Source: Chytriomyces cf. hyalinus JEL632 (lineage: Eukaryota; Chytridiomycota; Chytridiomycetes; Chytridiales; Chytriomycetaceae). From it: a stretch of 64,000 nucleotides of DNA. Made by a program: the position numbers and the translations under genes. The notes beneath the pieces are model-generated. The model made no database searches, was not told the origin of the DNA, and was given only the letters and a program-made list of their open reading frames with translations. The stretch lies in NCBI GenBank assembly GCA_025435555.1, contig JAIWWG010000094.1:47361-111360 (forward strand), read 5' to 3'. Shown here one piece after another: positions 33,406 through 44,790 of this stretch (position 1 is its first letter; every line of letters starts with the position of its first letter).

Positions 33406-35167
33406 TCACTTTGCCCATCCTTCCTTCAAGGCTCCGACCATTTCGCCCTCATGATCTTCATCCAACTCCCACACCATCACGCCGGCAAACCCTTGCTGTT
33501 TAGACCAAGCAGATTTAGCCTTGATACTCTGCGTATCATCATACGAAATAAAAGTAGGCTGCCCGTTATACGCTGGATGAAACAGCGTGGGGGTTTCCGC
33601 AAAGTCAAAGTACTTTCTCGTCCACCCATTCGAAGCAGTCGTAGGTCCTCCAGCAAGTGGCGGTGCATCTTGCGCTTTAGAACCGCCAGTACTTCCGCGC
33701 ATGTTGGAGTACATCCAGACGGTGGAGTGGTAAGTGTCGCCGCAAGCGTCTGGGAAGGTTGTCATGTCAAGGGCGTCTCCAATGATGGGTGTGCATGCGC
33801 CGGAAGGGAGTTTCGTGCCGGCGCAAGGTTGGTAGAGTCCGTTATTTTCTGGGGTTGCAGCGGGGACTTGCCAGGAACGGCCGTAAAAAGCGAGACCTGG
33901 GACGAGTTGGGATTTGGGGATTCCGGCATCCATGAAGGTTTGCATGGCGCCAGCGATTGAGAATTGCGTGCCGTTTTTAGAGTTGGTAGACGGTTGTTGA
34001 GGGTCGTTGGGTCCAGGAGAGTTTAAAGGTGAGTTGAAATCTGTGAACGGGGACCATGATCCGTAAAAGTCGTAGGTCATGACTTGGAAATAGTTGATGG
34101 ACTTTGCGTACTCGTTGGCGTAGTTTACACCGTCGACAATGTAGTGGTTGATATCGGCAGATACTGCGATCGAGATTGCTCGCGTGGGACCCAGCTCTGC
34201 GCGAAGTGCGGCCAGGAGAGCCGCGTAGTTCTTTGCATCCTGAGGATCAACAGTGTTGCAAGCCAGACCACCACCGCCTGGGTGCTCCCAATCAATGTCG
34301 ACAGCATCAAAGCCATTCTCGTCCAAATGCTGGTGCACGTTCTTCACAAAGGTTTGGATGGTGGCTGCATTCGCGGCAATCGTGGAAAAGTAGCGCGAGC
34401 CAGACCATCCACCGATCGAAATTGTTGTTCGCAGGCTCGGGTACTTGTTTCGAACGGCGCCGTTTAAAAGTCCGACATGTTTACCGTCCGCAAAGGAGTC
34501 AAAACTTTTCAAAGAACCGTCAGCCAATGCGTTCAAGAACGCGTAATTGACGGCAGAGAATCCTGACAGATCCATCTTGTCAAGGTTATTCTGTGGCCGA
34601 GTGTAACCCGCCCAATTTGCCCAGTAGCCTGAAGATTGTCGGTTGGAAAATGCGCAGGGAATTTAACACCTGTAAAACCTTACCAATGACTCCAGGCGAA
34701 GTAAACGGTCGGAAACTAAGCGACGATGCGTCACAAGGACCTTCACTAACCCAGGCAGAATCGGTGCCGCTGCTGGATGGTTCCGTGTTTGTGTAATATT
34801 TGTTGTGGTAGTTGTCTCCATTCGAAGAAACTGTAGAATTGGCAGTGTAGTCTTGCTGCTTCCATTTGGCGTAGCATGGAGTTGAGTTTGGATTGGGAGT
34901 AGGAACTGGCAACGTGGAAGCTGGCGGTGGTGCGGATGAGGCTTGAGACGGTTCGATCGTGGACGGTGCAGCAGCTTCTGAAACAGAAGAAGTATGAAGC
35001 GGTCTTGAAGAGGACGTAGTTTCTGTTGATGCTGGACTCGGCGCCGGTTGTGTCGGTGGAGGTGCTGGCTGAGAAGGTGGGTTGGAAACACTTGCTGAAC
35101 ACCGCGCGGGCAGGGCAAGGGCCAGTGGGATCGCAGTAGCAAGAAGCGCAAGATTGGTAAGAAACAT
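33406..35167 (-). CDS. GH18 chitinase with N-terminal chitin-binding module
   Basis: Secreted endo- or exo-chitinase. The signal peptide is MFLTNLALLATAIPLALALP. A Pro/Ser/Thr linker follows, then a CBM5/12-like module (PCYAKWKQQDY, GDNYHNKYYTN, WVSEGPC). An intron near 34680-34628 joins SPGVIG to YWANWAGYTRP, the first strand of the GH18 barrel. Later motifs: SIGGWSGSRYF (near 34415), the catalytic FDAVDIDWEHPG (DxxDxDxE, near 34300), INYFQVMTYDFYG (near 34080) and GVMVWELDED (near 33455). The catalytic Glu is present. It hydrolyses beta-1,4 links of chitin, the substrate of the neighbouring CE4 enzymes, so wall remodelling or chitin feeding is likely. Family-V-type bacterial-like chitinases share the order. 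Confidence 0.95.
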
Positions 35168-35473
35168 TGGTAGCAGTTGATTTGGGCGGTGATACTGGCG
35201 CACGGCCGGTCCTTTTTATTTGGTAGCTTGCCATAAAATGAACAATTTCATGTGGAGACACGATCCGCAGATTTTTTGAAAGACACAAAAAAAACAAACA
35301 ACTCTCAGCTTTTCCAATATTCCAGAATTGTCTTGTCTTTCTAGATGTGTGCGATTTATGTCATAAGACTTGTCCAGCACAATTTCGGGCACCTTTGTTC
35401 AACAGCGTGGGAATTCCCACGACTGCAGTCAGTGAAGAAAAGCGCGGAGGGAAATAATAATCAGTATCAAGAC
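35168..35473. other. Divergent promoter region, chitinase and duplicated gene
   Basis: 306 bp between divergent starts. The plus-strand frame is open upstream to 35345, so translation could start earlier than 35474. No other gene seen. Confidence 0.4.
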
Positions 35474-37146
35474 ATGGCCGCAGTTGCAGTGAAGCTGGAA
35501 CACGGAACCACATCTGACATTTTCATGACAGATGCTCCTCGGTATGAAGAATGCGACGCCAAAGCAAGACACGGCCAGCGCTTACTGCGTCAAGTGATTG
35601 AGAACGACTGGCATCAAATTGCCATTTACTGCGACATTTCCACCATCACCGACGCGGAAACAGCCTTCAAAAACATGGTCAAAGTTCCATTTCCGTATTC
35701 ACAGTTTAACGACAACTCGGCCCAAGGTAAAATATGCATTCACTTCTTTCCCATTTATAGTAATGTTATGTTGAAATCCCACGCTCGTCATAAACAGACT
35801 GGAAACTGTACCAACTATTTCGCGGAGAACTATATCAAGGAGAAGCAAACGACGCAGACGTCTCACTCACATTCCGTGGATTCCAACGCATGCTTCATCA
35901 TCGAGCAGTATTTCGAACTCTTGCCAGGCTCCGCAAACGACCCACATTCGCGACAAGAAACCCACTCCGCTGGCAAACCGTACTTTCGAAACTCATAACA
36001 GACACCCAAACCCCGCGTGAACGCCAAGCAGAGCTACAAATCGCAATGGCAAAGCAAGATTGTGAATTCCGCAAAGATTCAAAATTCTGTATGCAGTACG
36101 TTAAGGGGTTTGTTTGCTGCGAGTTGGAGGAGGTTGTTGCGTACATGAAAATCACAAGAGCCATAGCTGCGCTCGGTTTTGCGTGGTACCATATCAAGGC
36201 TCCATCATACGAAAAGCTGGATGTATACGTGTGCGAGGGTGGGTTGGGATGGATGGAGGCGGCGGAAAAGATTCTCTCGGACAGACCCTTCAAACGGAGA
36301 ATGAAGCACAGCCTGGACAGGGTTGACGTTGGGGAAGTGGAGCGTTTTGAGCGGGCATATAGGGAAGCACAGCGGCAAAAAGAGCTGACAAATCTCGTGT
36401 TGGTGAAAGCATGGAGACGCATTGCCGCGTACTTGACAGACGACGAAGTTGCTACGATCGAAATTGTTTTCTGGAGCCACGTCAAGGACCCCTTTTCGAC
36501 ACTGCGGCTTCCTGAGCATGAACTACAAGGTGAGCTCTCTTGGTTAAGTAATATTTACGAGACATAACACGGGCCCCGTTCAGACAAGTGCGCATACGCA
36601 AACCTTGTGGAGGCATGGCGGGATCAAGTCCCAGACAAGCTCACTCTGGCAGAGCTTCCCGACTATGAAACATTCCTCAACATCATGCACGACAGCAGTT
36701 TATCGCCGACCCTGCTGCGCCTGCGGACAAGATCGGCACTCCGAAACTCCACCTCACCGCGCTGGGTCAATCCCTTCATCATCGCTCTCACTGCAAACAA
36801 GCCCTCCCGACAACGCCAGAAAGAGCTCTGCACTCTCTTGGAAGCGCATGGATGCGAGCTCCGCAAGGACAGCCGTTTCTGCACTCGGTACATTATTGGC
36901 GCTGTTGTGTGTGAGGTTGAAGAAGTGGTTGCTGTCATGAAACTCACGCGTGCCTTGTTCATGAGGGGTTATCAGGTGTGGAAACGGCACAGGGCAGATT
37001 TGGAACACAGGTTGGAGGATTGCGTTTGCACGTTTGGGGGTGACTGGATTGAAACTGTTGATACGATTCTTCGAGAGCCGTTGTTTACCGAGGTTGGGAA
37101 TTGCAGTGGTGATGGCATGTGCACGCATGAGGGGAGCTGTATTTAA
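35474..37146 (+). CDS. Unknown protein built from two tandem homologous units
   Basis: Three exons, no known family. The protein is two copies of one unit. Unit 1 has NDWHQIAIYCD..VKVPFPYSQF..AQ/DW, RQAELQIAMAKQDCEFRKDS, then FCMQYVKGFVCCELEEVVAY. Unit 2 has KAWRRIAAYLT..VKDPFSTLRL..LQ/DK, RQKELCTLLEAHGCELRKDS, then FCTRYIIGAVVCEVEEVVAV. In both units a phase-1 intron splits the Asp codon after Gln (near 35726 and 36530). So an exon-intron unit was duplicated. Composition is soluble and helical, with no signal or membrane segment. The Met at 35474 (MAAVAVKLEHG) is my choice; upstream in-frame Met exists. Function not inferable. Confidence 0.7.
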
Positions 37147-37370
37147 GGTTGTGCTGGTTCATTTTTGGCGTGTTTAGCTGGCTCGCTTCTCCGAGACTCT
37201 TTATTTATGGTCCTGCCTGTTGTTGGTGGGCGTTGTTTGCTGTGTATATCCTGTGACGAATCGCGTAAGTTTGATTTGCAATAAAAATTGTTTTGTTCAG
37301 CTTGGACAGTGGCGCAGTTTAAGCTTGGGGAATAAAAGACTTGGTCAAATCCACGCACACGCACCGCAAA

Positions 37371-38353
37371 ATGGGTTATTCGTACTGGACCGGCGGCGTT
37401 GCAGCCAAAGACGGCGTCTGGGGGTGACTATCTTCCAACTACCGACAACCAACTACCGACCACCGACATGCTGACATGTACTCCACAGCCCAGTCACAAG
37501 CACCCTCGACTGGTGCGAAGAAAACTACGTCTTGACTCCGTACGTGGCAGAGCTGTGGAACTCCACCTCCAATGTCTTCTTCTTGCTGCTGGCGTGGCTG
37601 GCGGTCATCAACTTGCAAGCAGTGGGTGCGAACGAGGTCAGGAACTACATTGCCATCTGGAGTCTCATTGTGGTGGCTGTTGGGTCGATCCTGTTCCACG
37701 GCACTCTTTGGTATTCATACCAGATGCTGGATGAGCTTCCCATGATTTATGTGAGTTTCTTTTATCAATGACCTGTGACTTGGATCGGCTGACAAGAGGG
37801 CGCAACGAACCAGAACGCGTGCATCCTCGTATTTTGCGCCCTCCAAATCTACCCAGAATCGAGAAATCGCAAACTTTCAGTCGGACTCGCACTATCAGCC
37901 TACTCCGTCGCCGTCACGAGCATCTATCTGGCCATCAAAAACCCCGAATTCCTCGCCCTCTCGCACGGTAGTCTCGCCGTGTATCTCATTTATCTTTTGA
38001 CTACTCAGATCCAGCACATGTCAAAAACGCATCCACAGCATGCATCCAAGATTCACAGTCTCTGGACCTTACATAAATGGGGCCTTGTCTCCTACTTTTG
38101 CGGGTTTGTCGTTTGGAGCATTGACAACAACTTTTGCTCCGCATTGAGGCAAGCGCGTGAAGTTGTTGGGACACCGTTTGGGTTTATTTTTGAGTTTCAT
38201 GTATGGTGGCATTTGTTTGCAGCTTGTGGCGGGTATGGAGTAATTCTTTTGGTTGCGTACATGAGGCTGCTGGCTGTTGGGAGAGGGGAAGTGGAGTTGG
38301 TTTGGGTGAATGGGGTTTTGCCAATGATGCGGTCGAGCAAGCTGGCGTTTTGA
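37371..38353 (+). CDS. Alkaline ceramidase (YPC1/YDC1/ACER family)
   Basis: Membrane ceramidase of the ER/Golgi that hydrolyses (phyto- or dihydro-)ceramide to sphingoid base and fatty acid. The first exon MGYSYWTGGVAAKDGVWG joins PVTSTLDWCEENYVLTPYV, the family signature whose acidic residues bind calcium. Seven hydrophobic segments follow. Zinc-site histidines are visible in SILFHGTLWY (near 37690) and FEFHVWWHLFA (near 38195). A second intron lies after LDELPMIY (near 37751-37812). Length and domain order are normal for the family. Yeast YPC1 and YDC1 cannot be told apart here, so no symbol is given. Confidence 0.94.
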
Positions 38354-38508
38354 AGGGTGCAAGTGTGTCTGGATGCATCTTTTGTTTTTTATTTCCTTCT
38401 TGTACCACTACTCCCACTGCCGCAGTTAAATATTATTATCCATGTCATCTTGTCGGTATACGTCCTGTCAACGCTTCACCTTTTTTTGGAAAATAAAAAA
38501 AAAAACAA

Positions 38509-39585
38509 ATGTCCACAACTGGCGCCGCTGCTGGCCGAGATGTCCACGTGAAACAGGTGCTGTTGTCGCTCTCGAGCTTCGTACATACCACACACCCACC
38601 CACCTTATCTAAACCTGTGCGTGCCTCTCTGAAACAGCTCTCTGGAAAAGTCATGAACATGAAGGTTCGCTCTCTGTCTTTTGAATTTCTGCTCTCGTCG
38701 AATCCATCGAATCCATCGAATCCATCGAATCCGGATTCTTGACGATATTTGCAATACGACACATCTTGCTCGATTCCGCCGCTGCTATGAACCCACTGTC
38801 GAAAACCATCTGAAAAAAACACATCGAATTCAAACACAGTTCATGCAACGATCCCATCAAGCAGAAGTGCGAGCTAAACTGGAGGAACAACAAGCGAAAA
38901 CCGTGTCAGAAGCTCAATGGGTTCTCGACGGAGACGGTGTCGACAGAGAAGCAGTTGTAGCGTTGAGTGTTGTTTTTTTTTCCCTCTCTCCGTTGATGAG
39001 CTTGGGGCGATTTTGGCGGGGGGGGGGGGGGGGGGGGGGGGGGGGAATGTGTCCTTGGACTGCTGAAAAATGCGACTTGGTTTCTTATCAAATGCACCTG
39101 TCTTTCTGCTTTCCATACAGCCCCGTGCGTTTCGAAGTAGATGGAAGTTATTTATCATTCACAGAGGCGCCAATTGTTGGGAGAAAGTCCTTCAAAAGCT
39201 TTAATGCGGAAATTGAGGTTTGCTCGACTCGATTCTTGTTGCATTTGTTGGGTCAAAAACGCTGAGTTTTCCGAAAAAAAAACAAAAAAAACTCAAGGCT
39301 TTGGCCGAAACCCAAGAATCCGAACAACGAAGCCAAAGATCCACATTAATCGAAGGCCGCGAATCCATATCCGAAGCTGAAATGGTGTCTCGCTTCAAGA
39401 AACTCAAGAACCCAAACGACCAAGCAGAGACAACAAATTCAACCGCTGCTGGAAAAAAGTCAACTGGGAAGAAACGGAAACAGGACAAAAATGAAGCGGA
39501 AGCTGAAGTTGATGAAGGTGCATTGGTTGGGTCTGAGAATGGAACGGCCCAGAGATTCAAGTTTATCAAACCAGCCGTCGAGTGA
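38509..39585 (+). CDS. MPP6: M-phase phosphoprotein 6 homologue, nuclear exosome cofactor
   Basis: RNA-binding cofactor of the nuclear RNA exosome. The family signature is recovered only after splicing: exon 1 MSTTGAAAGRDVHVKQ, exon 2 LSGKVMNMK, exon 3 FMQRSHQAEVRAKLEEQQ..SEAQWVLDG. Together these give MNMKFMQR and EAQWVLD, matching MKFMQR and EEHWYLD of MPP6. A later exon has VGRKSFKSFNAEIE (family: YGRMSFRGFNPEVE), and the last ends RFKFIKPAVE. An intron near 38950-39120 has a GTTGAG donor and contains a 28-nt poly(G) run; another contains TCGAATCCA repeats. The C-terminal region is Lys/Glu-rich. MPP6 links the exosome to MTR4 helicase and 5.8S processing. Confidence 0.85.
38698..38732. repeat. 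TCGAATCCA tandem repeat in an MPP6 intron
   Basis: Three full copies and one partial copy of a 9-bp unit. They lie in the intron between MNMK and FMQRSHQ and keep a spurious frame open on the plus strand. Confidence 0.85.
39018..39045. repeat. 28-nt poly(G) run in an MPP6 intron
   Basis: Uninterrupted G run. Such a tract is difficult for sequencing chemistry, so its exact length is uncertain. It lies between exons encoding REAVVA and PVRFEVDG. Confidence 0.9.
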
Positions 39586-39750
39586 GAGAGTATATCCGCA
39601 TTTAAATAAAATCTTACGGCATGCATTCTGTTTTCTCATCAGATAAAAAAAGTGGTGCCGAATGAGGGCTCTCGGTGAGGGGATCAGACTGCCTGAACCT
39701 TTGTTCATTTATTTGGCAATCTACTGCTACAATTTTTCCTCACAAAATAT

Positions 39751-39822
39751 GACTCCTTGGCGCAACGGTAGCGCGTTCGTCTCCAAAGCGAAAGGTTGCG
39801 TGTTCAAATCACGTAGGGGTCA
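39751..39822 (+). tRNA. tRNA-Trp(CCA)
   Basis: 72 nt, no intron. Acceptor GACTCCT pairs with AGGGGTC (one G-T pair), discriminator A. Anticodon arm TTCGT-CTCCAAA-GCGAA gives anticodon CCA. T-arm contains GTTCAAATC. A run of seven T from 39825 can serve as Pol III terminator. Confidence 0.95.
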
Positions 39823-39824
39823 CC

Positions 39825-39831
39825 TTTTTTT
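39825..39831 (+). terminator. Pol III terminator of tRNA-Trp
   Basis: T7 run two bases after the discriminator base, as expected for RNA polymerase III termination. Confidence 0.7.
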
Positions 39832-39987
39832 CATGTTCATTGCTGTGGCAGCAAACTGATTTGAAAAAGTTCAGAACTGCGGTCTTTTACTCGGCTGGTG
39901 GTAGGGAGAACTGCGTGTGCCATGCAATCGGTTTTAAACTGCTGTCAAACCACTCCAAGTGCGGTTGCAATCCAAGAATCGATAAAA

Positions 39988-40698
39988 ATGATCCATAAAA
40001 TGATTGCATACCGGACTTTCGCATTTTCGAGAACCCCGCAGCTTCGCAAATACTCTTCAGGGCCACTCTCAGGAATTGGCGGACGAGGAGGCAAAGGCGC
40101 CGTATCAGCAGGTACTCAAGAAAGAGGATTGGTTCATCGTGCGTCAAACACCGTTTGGCTGAAGGCGGATTCGTGGGATTGATGTGGATCGAATTCTTGA
40201 TAAGCCATGTGAATGCGCTGCGCTGGCCGATGGGACTCCTTCAGCTTGTGGATGCGAACGGGATTGCAATCATTTGCGGAGGCGCAACGTCAGATCTTTA
40301 CGAAACGAACGGAGAACTGAATCTTGCGCTTTTCCGTTATGACTCTACACAGATGACGGCCGTGTACACATTAATCAGTTTATGCTTTTTGGGTCAGTCC
40401 TGCTTGGAATGCTGGGAGGTGTGTGTTTTTGCCATTTCATTTCCTTTTTCCGCGTTCGATGGACAGATGGGTCTCTCTTAACAGTAACTTGTTTCGACAA
40501 TGGCGGATGACGCTGTTGTTACAGGGATGCAGCTGGCGCATGGACTGTTCAAACCTGACATGGCAAGTAGCAACTTAGGAATCCCAATAGCAAACTAACG
40601 CGTATGCATCCCATCCATCCCAGACTCTTCCGATGGAAGCTGCAGCCAAAGCACTTGCCGAAGCCGAGGAAGCCAAAGAGGCTGAAGAAAAGAAGTAA
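39988..40698 (+). CDS. Putative mitochondrial-type gene, exon structure unresolved
   Basis: Not recognised. A basic leader MIAYRTFAFSRTPQLRKYSS suggests a mitochondrial presequence. Later segments that look coding are QELADEEAKAPYQQVLKKED, a hydrophobic INQFMLFGSVLLGMLG after a CACAG acceptor near 40351, NLFRQWRMTLL near 40483, and an exon from 40623 encoding TLPMEAAAKALAEAEEAKEA up to TAA at 40698. I could not join all pieces in one phase, so introns or a frameshift remain open. A small inner-membrane protein with an acidic tail is the best guess. Confidence 0.35.
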
Positions 40699-40750
40699 AA
40701 AAACATATCTGAGAATCTGAAACATATCTCTACTTTTGTTCAAAAAAGAA

Positions 40751-43601
40751 ATGGCGCTGGTTCCCAAGAAAGGGAGCGAGCCCTTCTTCCTGTCTCTGCC
40801 TCAGTCCGTCCGTGTGTCTCTGGGCCACAGCATCGCAACCGAGACCGCATCGAATGCATCCAGCAGCCCCTCGAGTCCGTTCCTCAGCTCCACTGCTTGG
40901 CGAGACTTCAAACCGACCACCGCCTCCAACTCAGCCAAACCAACTAAACGCAATCGCACTCGCTCTGCCCCAGTTATATCTCCATCGGTCTCTTCCCCGT
41001 TGAACCCAGTCTCCCGCTTCCTGCTCGCATGCCCGCCCCAGCCCCGCAAGATGAAATCATTCTCCAGTATCAACAATCACTCGACTCATTCACTCATTGC
41101 GACTGCTCGTCATTTGCTGCTTTCTCTCGAATCCATGTGGGCTGAAGTTACGAATGACTTTGCAAATGTCTCCCCAAAAAATTCGGGCGCTGGGAAAGTT
41201 GTCATCAATGGCGTTGAATGGACGGAACGAAAGCAGGAGATTGGACCTACTTCGAATGCTGTGCGGGAAGCGGCTCTGTTGTGGTAACACATTTTTTTGT
41301 TATTGATTTTATTTCCCCGTTACCCATCAATCCCCCCCTGTTTTCCAGCAAAAACCGAGAGCGCACCGTGTCTGAGGAAGTGGCAGAAATCAACGCGCAA
41401 TTCTTTTTCGAAAAGTTCAACACCGACAATAACAACAGCAACAACAATGCCATGATATCCTCACCCCATTCATCTCACCCCGGCTCTCCGAAACTGGACA
41501 AGAAAGTTTTGGATGCACTTCGAAACGAGCAAATCATCAACAACAAGGCTCTTCTCGTGAGTTTATTCCTTCATTATTTTTATTTCCTCTGTCTAATAAG
41601 ATTTAATGATTCTTGCCAATCCACCGGCAGCCAATCATATCATCGCTTGAAACTCTGATTCAAGAAGAACACGCACGGCGAAACGCAGTAATGGATGCGA
41701 TTCAGTCGCTGCACGATCAGCTGTTCAGTGCATGCGAACTCCTTTGCGTTCCGATTGAAACATTTGTCAATGCACGGAATTTCCCATCGAATGCGAGCAT
41801 TTACGCGAAACGCGATATTCTGAAAACACGCGTGACGCACGTCGAAAGCGTTATTGCCGCTCGCAAAGAGCGATTGAGCGCGTTGAAAGCGGCGGTTGAA
41901 ACTATTCGTGTGGTGTTGGAGGACTTGGCGGAGACGGAGTTTAAAGCGGTGTGTTTTTATCTATTTACTTAGCTTTACTGCTGCAGTGTGTTGACTTGTT
42001 AAAACGCAGGTGGCTGGAGATGACTTGTCCGCTGCGACAGTGGATGCCTGGGCAAAGGCCCTGTATGACCTTGAAGAGGAAAAGGTGCGTATTTCTAAAT
42101 CAACTGTTCAGATGCAAGTTCCTCACAAAAAAACCACTGTCAAACTCAGAACACGAGGCAAACCCAAATCTCAAAACTCTGCGCAGATATTTACAAAACA
42201 TCTACACTCCTCAACAATGTGTTTCCGCAATCTTCAGATCAAGAACGCGCCTTGACTGAATTCCTGCAAACTCCAATCCCAGTTCAATCAGCAATTTCCC
42301 CCTCACTGCCACATTTGCCTATTTTCACTGCATCGGCAGAAGGCCCAACATCTGTACGTGCGTCATCCCTCTCAGAAACAGTGCAACTTCAAAGACATTA
42401 CAAAAACCTGCTCAACGAGTCGTCCAACCCATCATCAATTGGATCGAATGAGCCGGCTGGCACTTCTCCGCGTGTGTCAATGTCCATCACGCGTGCTTGC
42501 ATTCAATGGCTAAAAGAGATTGCCGCACGGCTTGACGCGCAGTTAAAAGAACGAAGAGAGCGATGTAAAGCGCTTGTGAAGGAGATTGAAATGTGCCAGG
42601 AAGAGTTGAATGAAGATGGTTTGCCGTCGTTGGATTCGACGGATCTGAACCGACTGGAAGAATATGAAGCAATCGCAGAAGGGTTGAGGACGCGGTGGAG
42701 GGTGAAAATGCAGGAAGTTGTTGTCAGGGTGAGTGGTTATTTTTCAGTTGGAATTGAACATGATTCATTCAACTGAACATGGTTTATTTTTTGCAGCTTT
42801 TACTTGACTTGACAACGTGGTGGGATAAATGCTATGTGACGGCCGAGGAGAGGAAAGAATTTACGCTGCAGTTTGGCGACAGTTGAGTCAATTCTTTGAT
42901 TAAGTTCAAGACTCTTGAATAACAAAAGCTGACTGTCATTTTCAGATCTTTTTTCTCCGCTCACTGTCGAACGCATCAATCTTGAACTCCTTGCCCTGCA
43001 ATCGCGCCATGAAGCAGAGCACCACATTTATGCTTTGATCGAGTCACGTCGGGCTCTGCTCACACGGATGACTGAATTCGAGCACAAAACTGCCAACGAT
43101 CCAACCCGCCTGTTCCGCAGTTCATTCCAGTTGAACGAAGAAGAACGGTTTCGAAAAACGTGTGTACCGACTCTTCTAAAAATGGAGGCGCGGTTGAGGA
43201 AGGAGATTGAAGACTTTGAACGAGGTAGATAATTGGTCATTTTTTGGATGCCCGAAGAAAAATGCTTAACACAAAAAGTGCATTACCCAGACCAAGATCG
43301 GTGGTTCATGTTTCGCGGAGTGCGCCATCTTTCCGCGCTAGATCAAGATATCGCAGATCGGTTCGTGAATGAAGCGATTTTCATGTTTGACACGGCAGGT
43401 GCTTCCTTGAATCGATCCAGTTCCATGAGCAACTTGAAGAGTCCTAGAAGTAGAAAAGGGAGCAATGTGTCAACATCGCCAGCGAATGTACGTAAGCCAA
43501 CAAAACGTGGTGATGTAACGCCTGGGACTTTTGGTGGCGGTGGGGAGAAGAAGATTCGTGGAAGAGGAGCTGTTGCGGCGGCGCCTGCAGCGCTCGTCTG
43601 A
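40751..43601 (+). CDS. ASE1: Microtubule bundling protein, Ase1/PRC1/MAP65 family
   Basis: Cross-links antiparallel microtubules at the anaphase spindle midzone. The gene has about ten exons. After a Ser/Pro-rich N-terminus, a long coiled-coil rod follows (for example NRERTVSEEVAEINAQF, LETLIQEEHARRNAVMDAIQ, FPSNASIYAKRDILKTRV, CIQWLKEIAARLDAQLKERR). The conserved microtubule-binding region is recognisable in TTWWDKCYVTAEERKEFTLQF (near 42810, read in parts), then NDPTRLFRSSFQLNEEERF and VPTLLKMEARLRKEIEDFE (near 43095-43225). The C-terminus is basic and Ser-rich (SPRSRKGSN, KPTKRGDVTP), as usual for CDK-regulated tails in this family. Introns are short and all flanking frames agree. Confidence 0.88.
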
Positions 43602-43761
43602 TTGAGAGTGAACGAAGAAGTTATTTTTTTTTGCATATATTTTTGGGTGGAACTGTGCGTGTGGGGGCATCTTTAGCGTGTGTTTTTTGAAGAATCGAAA
43701 TGAGAGATGTCGATGAGTGTTGGAAAGAAATCAAACCCTGAAAAGCTGTCAACCAAACAAA

Positions 43762-44656
43762 ATGCAATCCACCCGACGCATCTCATACGCTATTGCCCGG
43801 TCCTTCTCCACCAAACCATCAGCGGCAGCAACAACATCGAAAGTGTCCCATGAACAGCTGCAATCCATCAAGACCATGCTCCGGGTGGACCAGGCCGGCG
43901 AACTGGCTGCCGACGCCATCTATAAAGGACAACTTGCCACGCTGCCTCGCAACTCTCCCATGAGAGCCACAATAGAGGTACCCCCTTTTCTTGTATTGTT
44001 CTTGAGTTCCCAGATCTCACTGGTTTGATCCAAACGAAACCCCCTATTTGCAGCACATGCACGAACAGGAAAAAGTGCACCTTGAGATCCTCAACACCCT
44101 CGTTGCAAACAACCGGGTGCGACCGTCTGTATTCTATCCCGTATGGTATGCGATGGGATACGCGCTTGGTGCCGGGACTGGGGCGATGGGAGACAAAGCC
44201 GCGATGATGTGTACAGAAGTTGTGGAAGATGTGATTGGCGTGCATTATAACGAGTTGAGTTGCTTTTCTGTTTTTGCTTCAGTGCTTGCGGGGTGCTGTT
44301 GGTCAGGATTTGAATCTTCTGTTGGACTGCACTGAAATTCCCACTTTCTCTGATTGCATCCACGATTGGATTCGTTCTAGTCAACTACGCGAGTTGGTCA
44401 AGATTCCAGACAATGAAGAGGCCAAGAACCTTGCGCAGGTGCAGTACGCGTTATGCATGTATCCTACCGTGTTAAACCCATCTCCCACCCTTTTCTACAC
44501 CCTTGACAGGTGATTAAAGTGCTCCGCGACGAAGAGTTGGACCATCTCAGCACGGCCATGGACAACCACGCAAAGGAAGCCACGCTGTACGATCCACTGA
44601 GTATGATCATCAGAGCTGGATGCAAAACAGCAATCCAGGTTGCCAGTAGGTTTTAG
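43762..44656 (+). CDS. COQ7: 5-demethoxyubiquinone hydroxylase, mitochondrial
   Basis: Di-iron enzyme that hydroxylates demethoxyubiquinone, the penultimate step of coenzyme Q synthesis, on the matrix side of the inner membrane. The leader MQSTRRISYAIARSFSTKPS is a mitochondrial presequence. Ferritin-like metal ligands are seen in LRVDQAGELAADAIYKGQ (first Glu), HMHEQEKVHL (Glu and His), CTEVVEDVIGVHYNE (Glu) and LRDEELDHLSTAMD (Glu and His). Three introns, after ATIE, HYNE and LAQ, separate them. The protein ends QVASRF. It has all ligands and the expected length of about 200 residues after the leader. Confidence 0.95.
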
Positions 44657-44790
44657 CCGTGTAAATAAGGCATCAAATAAAGTGAGTATGTATGTGATGT
44701 GTGTTAGTGTGTGTATGTGTGTGTGTGCCCCAGATGAGCAATGAAGGAGCAAAGAAGGTTCGTAAAGTAAAAAAAAGCAAAAAAAAAGAA

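Noticed and set aside
38681-39265. Separate gene starting in the TCGAATCCA repeat
   Set aside because: The repeat is intronic; only the splice from MNMK to FMQRSHQ rebuilds the MPP6 signature.
39988-40698. Assignment as RCF1/HIG1-type respiratory factor
   Set aside because: A helix, FRQW..QG and an acidic tail gave a loose resemblance, but the HIG1 N-terminal signature is missing and exons could not be joined in one phase.
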